A stretch of 61,223 nt of DNA from Elusimicrobiota bacterium (GTDB taxonomy: Bacteria > Elusimicrobiota > Elusimicrobia > UBA1565). The stretch's first letter is position 1, and each line of letters begins with the position of its first letter. The stretch spans positions 1 to 61,223 of the forward strand of contig JACRDU010000065.1 of NCBI GenBank assembly GCA_016218495.1. The letters run 5' to 3'. Below, piece by piece: positions 60,328 through 61,223 of the stretch. The notes beneath the pieces were generated by a model. It was not told the origin of the DNA and made no database searches. It worked only from the letters and a program-made list of their open reading frames with translations. Made by a program: the position numbers and the translations under genes.

Positions 60328-61035
60328 TCAGAACTCGATGTCGTACTCGTGGATTCGGACCCACTCGAGCAGCTCGTAGCGCTTGGGGTCGGCGGTCTTC
60401 ATCCGGAGGAAGCTCTCGCGGTCCCGGCGCATCCGGCGCGCGGCCTCGAAGGCGTCCTGGCGCTCCTCGAACTTGAGGGAGCGGAAGAACCTGGCCGGGT
60501 CCTGCATGACCAGCTCGGGGTTCCCCCAGAACTCCTCGGGCCCGAACTCCTTGAAGGCGAAGGTCAGGGTCTCCGCGGCCGCCCCGTCGGTCAGCTCCAG
60601 CTCCAGCGTGAACGGCGGCGCCCGGTCCGCCAGGCGGAAGGCTGCCAGCCCGCGGTTGGACAGGCCTTTCGGCACGGGGTCGTCCCGGTAGGCGCCGGCG
60701 CCGCTGAAATCGGCCGGAGCGGGGACCTGTGCGCCTTCGCCGGCGAGGAGGGTCCTGTCCTTGTCGAAGGCCCGGATTCCGGACAGGCGCAGGGGGGCGT
60801 CGGAGGATTCGTTGTGGACTTCGATGTGGGCGAAGACCAGCGCGCCGGAGCGCGCCAGCGCCGCCTTCCCCGCGGCCAGCCGGCCCTTGCAGGAGACGGT
60901 CCAGCCGTCCGGCAGCCGCGCCTGTTCGGGGGCGGGGACGGGGAAGTAGCGGGCCCGGACCGGGGCCAGCGCGCAGCCGCCCACGGCGAGGAGGCCGCAC
61001 GCGCACAGCAGCCGGGCACGCCCGCTGGTCGTCAT
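60328..61035 (-). CDS. Putative lipoprotein
   Basis: A 235-residue protein from ATG 61035. The N-terminus (MTTSGRARLLCACGLLAVGGC) has a lipobox LAVGGC with the acylated Cys at about 21. The body is beta-rich up to about 150 (for example LVFAHIEVHNESSD), then a charged helical tail. No family recognised. Minus-strand TACCCT lies 9 nt before the ATG. The open frame upstream to 61164 is not protein-like. Confidence 0.65.
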   Translation of the reverse strand: MTTSGRARLLCACGLLAVGGCALAPVRARYFPVPAPEQARLPDGWTVSCKGRLAAGKAALARSGALVFAHIEVHNESSDAPLRLSGIRAFDKDRTLLAGEGAQVPAPADFSGAGAYRDDPVPKGLSNRGLAAFRLADRAPPFTLELELTDGAAAETLTFAFKEFGPEEFWGNPELVMQDPARFFRSLKFEERQDAFEAARRMRRDRESFLRMKTADPKRYELLEWVRIHEYDIEF

Positions 61036-61139
61036 GCACCCGAGAGGGTAGGGCGCACTCCCGGGCTGGTCAAGGGGCGGCCGCCCTCCAAGTTCACACA
61101 CTTTTAAGGGCGTGGTTGTTCCCCTCCAACGGATCGCTC

Positions 61140-61160
61140 GGCCCTCCCGCGGGGAGGGCC
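61140..61160 (+). other. 9-bp GC hairpin
   Basis: GGCCCTCCC (61140-61148), a 3-nt loop and its complement (61152-61160). No T-run follows. First of two strong hairpins at the window edge. Confidence 0.55.
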
Positions 61161-61166
61161 TCACGG

Positions 61167-61192
61167 CCTCGCAGGCGAACGCGCCTGCGAGG
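61167..61192 (+). other. 11-bp GC hairpin with AACG loop
   Basis: CCTCGCAGGCG (61167-61177), AACG loop, perfect complement (61182-61192). Together with the preceding hairpin it could be a structured leader or the start of an RNA gene beyond the window; no tail of T residues supports a terminator. Confidence 0.55.
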
Positions 61193-61223
61193 GGATTTCT
61201 GGCACGGCAGAATGGGTAGAATC

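Noticed and set aside
61203-61222. Sigma54-type promoter suggested by a TGGCAC box
   Set aside because: The downstream GC element at the correct distance is missing.

Overview
This is a G+C-rich, densely coded chromosomal window from a diderm (Gram-negative-type) bacterium. The envelope type follows from TolC/RND genes, several probable outer-membrane barrels, lipoproteins and periplasmic c-type cytochromes. The gene mix (TPR-linked kinase, long Ala/Pro-rich secreted proteins, haem-sensor kinases, a Hyb/Hmc-like electron-transfer unit) makes me suspect a high-GC Elusimicrobiota or another environmental lineage near the Deltaproteobacteria. That placement is an impression, not a result. I see no rRNA, tRNA, CRISPR array, integrase or insertion sequence.

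Layout. 141-9073: a TerC-type protein, then a TetR-led efflux block (TolC, an RND pump split by an in-frame TAG, an MFS carrier) running into an exported MsrB-MsrA fusion. 9090-11221: an AmgK-like sugar kinase fused to a RapZ C-terminal domain plus a MurU-like nucleotidyltransferase, probably cell-wall sugar recycling. 11344-19993: S41 (CPAF-like) protease, HAD protein, hydrolase, TPR-membrane-kinase protein, DUF3047 protein, ADP-ribosylglycohydrolase and an M50-like protein. 20059-24203: a PuuA-like synthetase, iron alcohol dehydrogenase and aldehyde dehydrogenase, which could form a gamma-glutamyl amine or amino-alcohol route. 24257-34079: tandem paralogous exported proteins flanked by a 17-bp repeat, then a minus-strand surface operon with a frameshifted giant gene carrying a Gln-Gln-Pro-Gly-Gly minisatellite, then a cytochrome. 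34105-43631: CDF transporter, split YeeE/YedE pair, serine hydrolase, AmtB, amidohydrolase, triheme cytochrome, NamA-like flavoenzyme. 43682-51104: a Gre-like factor, then six genes combining a HybA/HybB-like iron-sulfur and membrane pair, a nine-heme cytochrome, a haem-binding sensor kinase and two response regulators with GcvH-like ends. 51101-61035: pirin, a nitroreductase split by TAG, an Rrf2 regulator, Tag glycosylase, a PAS kinase, PFK, an SDR and exported proteins of unknown role.

Two architectural habits run through the window. First, many operon-leading genes have a sigma70-like -10 hexamer ending only about 5-8 nt before the start codon, so their mRNAs should be leaderless or nearly so; genes inside operons overlap as ATGA, GTGA or TTGA. 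Second, all seven convergent gene pairs meet within a 14-nt overlap to a 4-nt gap, four of them sharing one 4-nt stop overlap (CTAG, TTAG or CTAA), leaving no room for intrinsic terminators. Three genes are disrupted: the RND pump and the nitroreductase by in-frame TAG, the large secreted protein by a frameshift.
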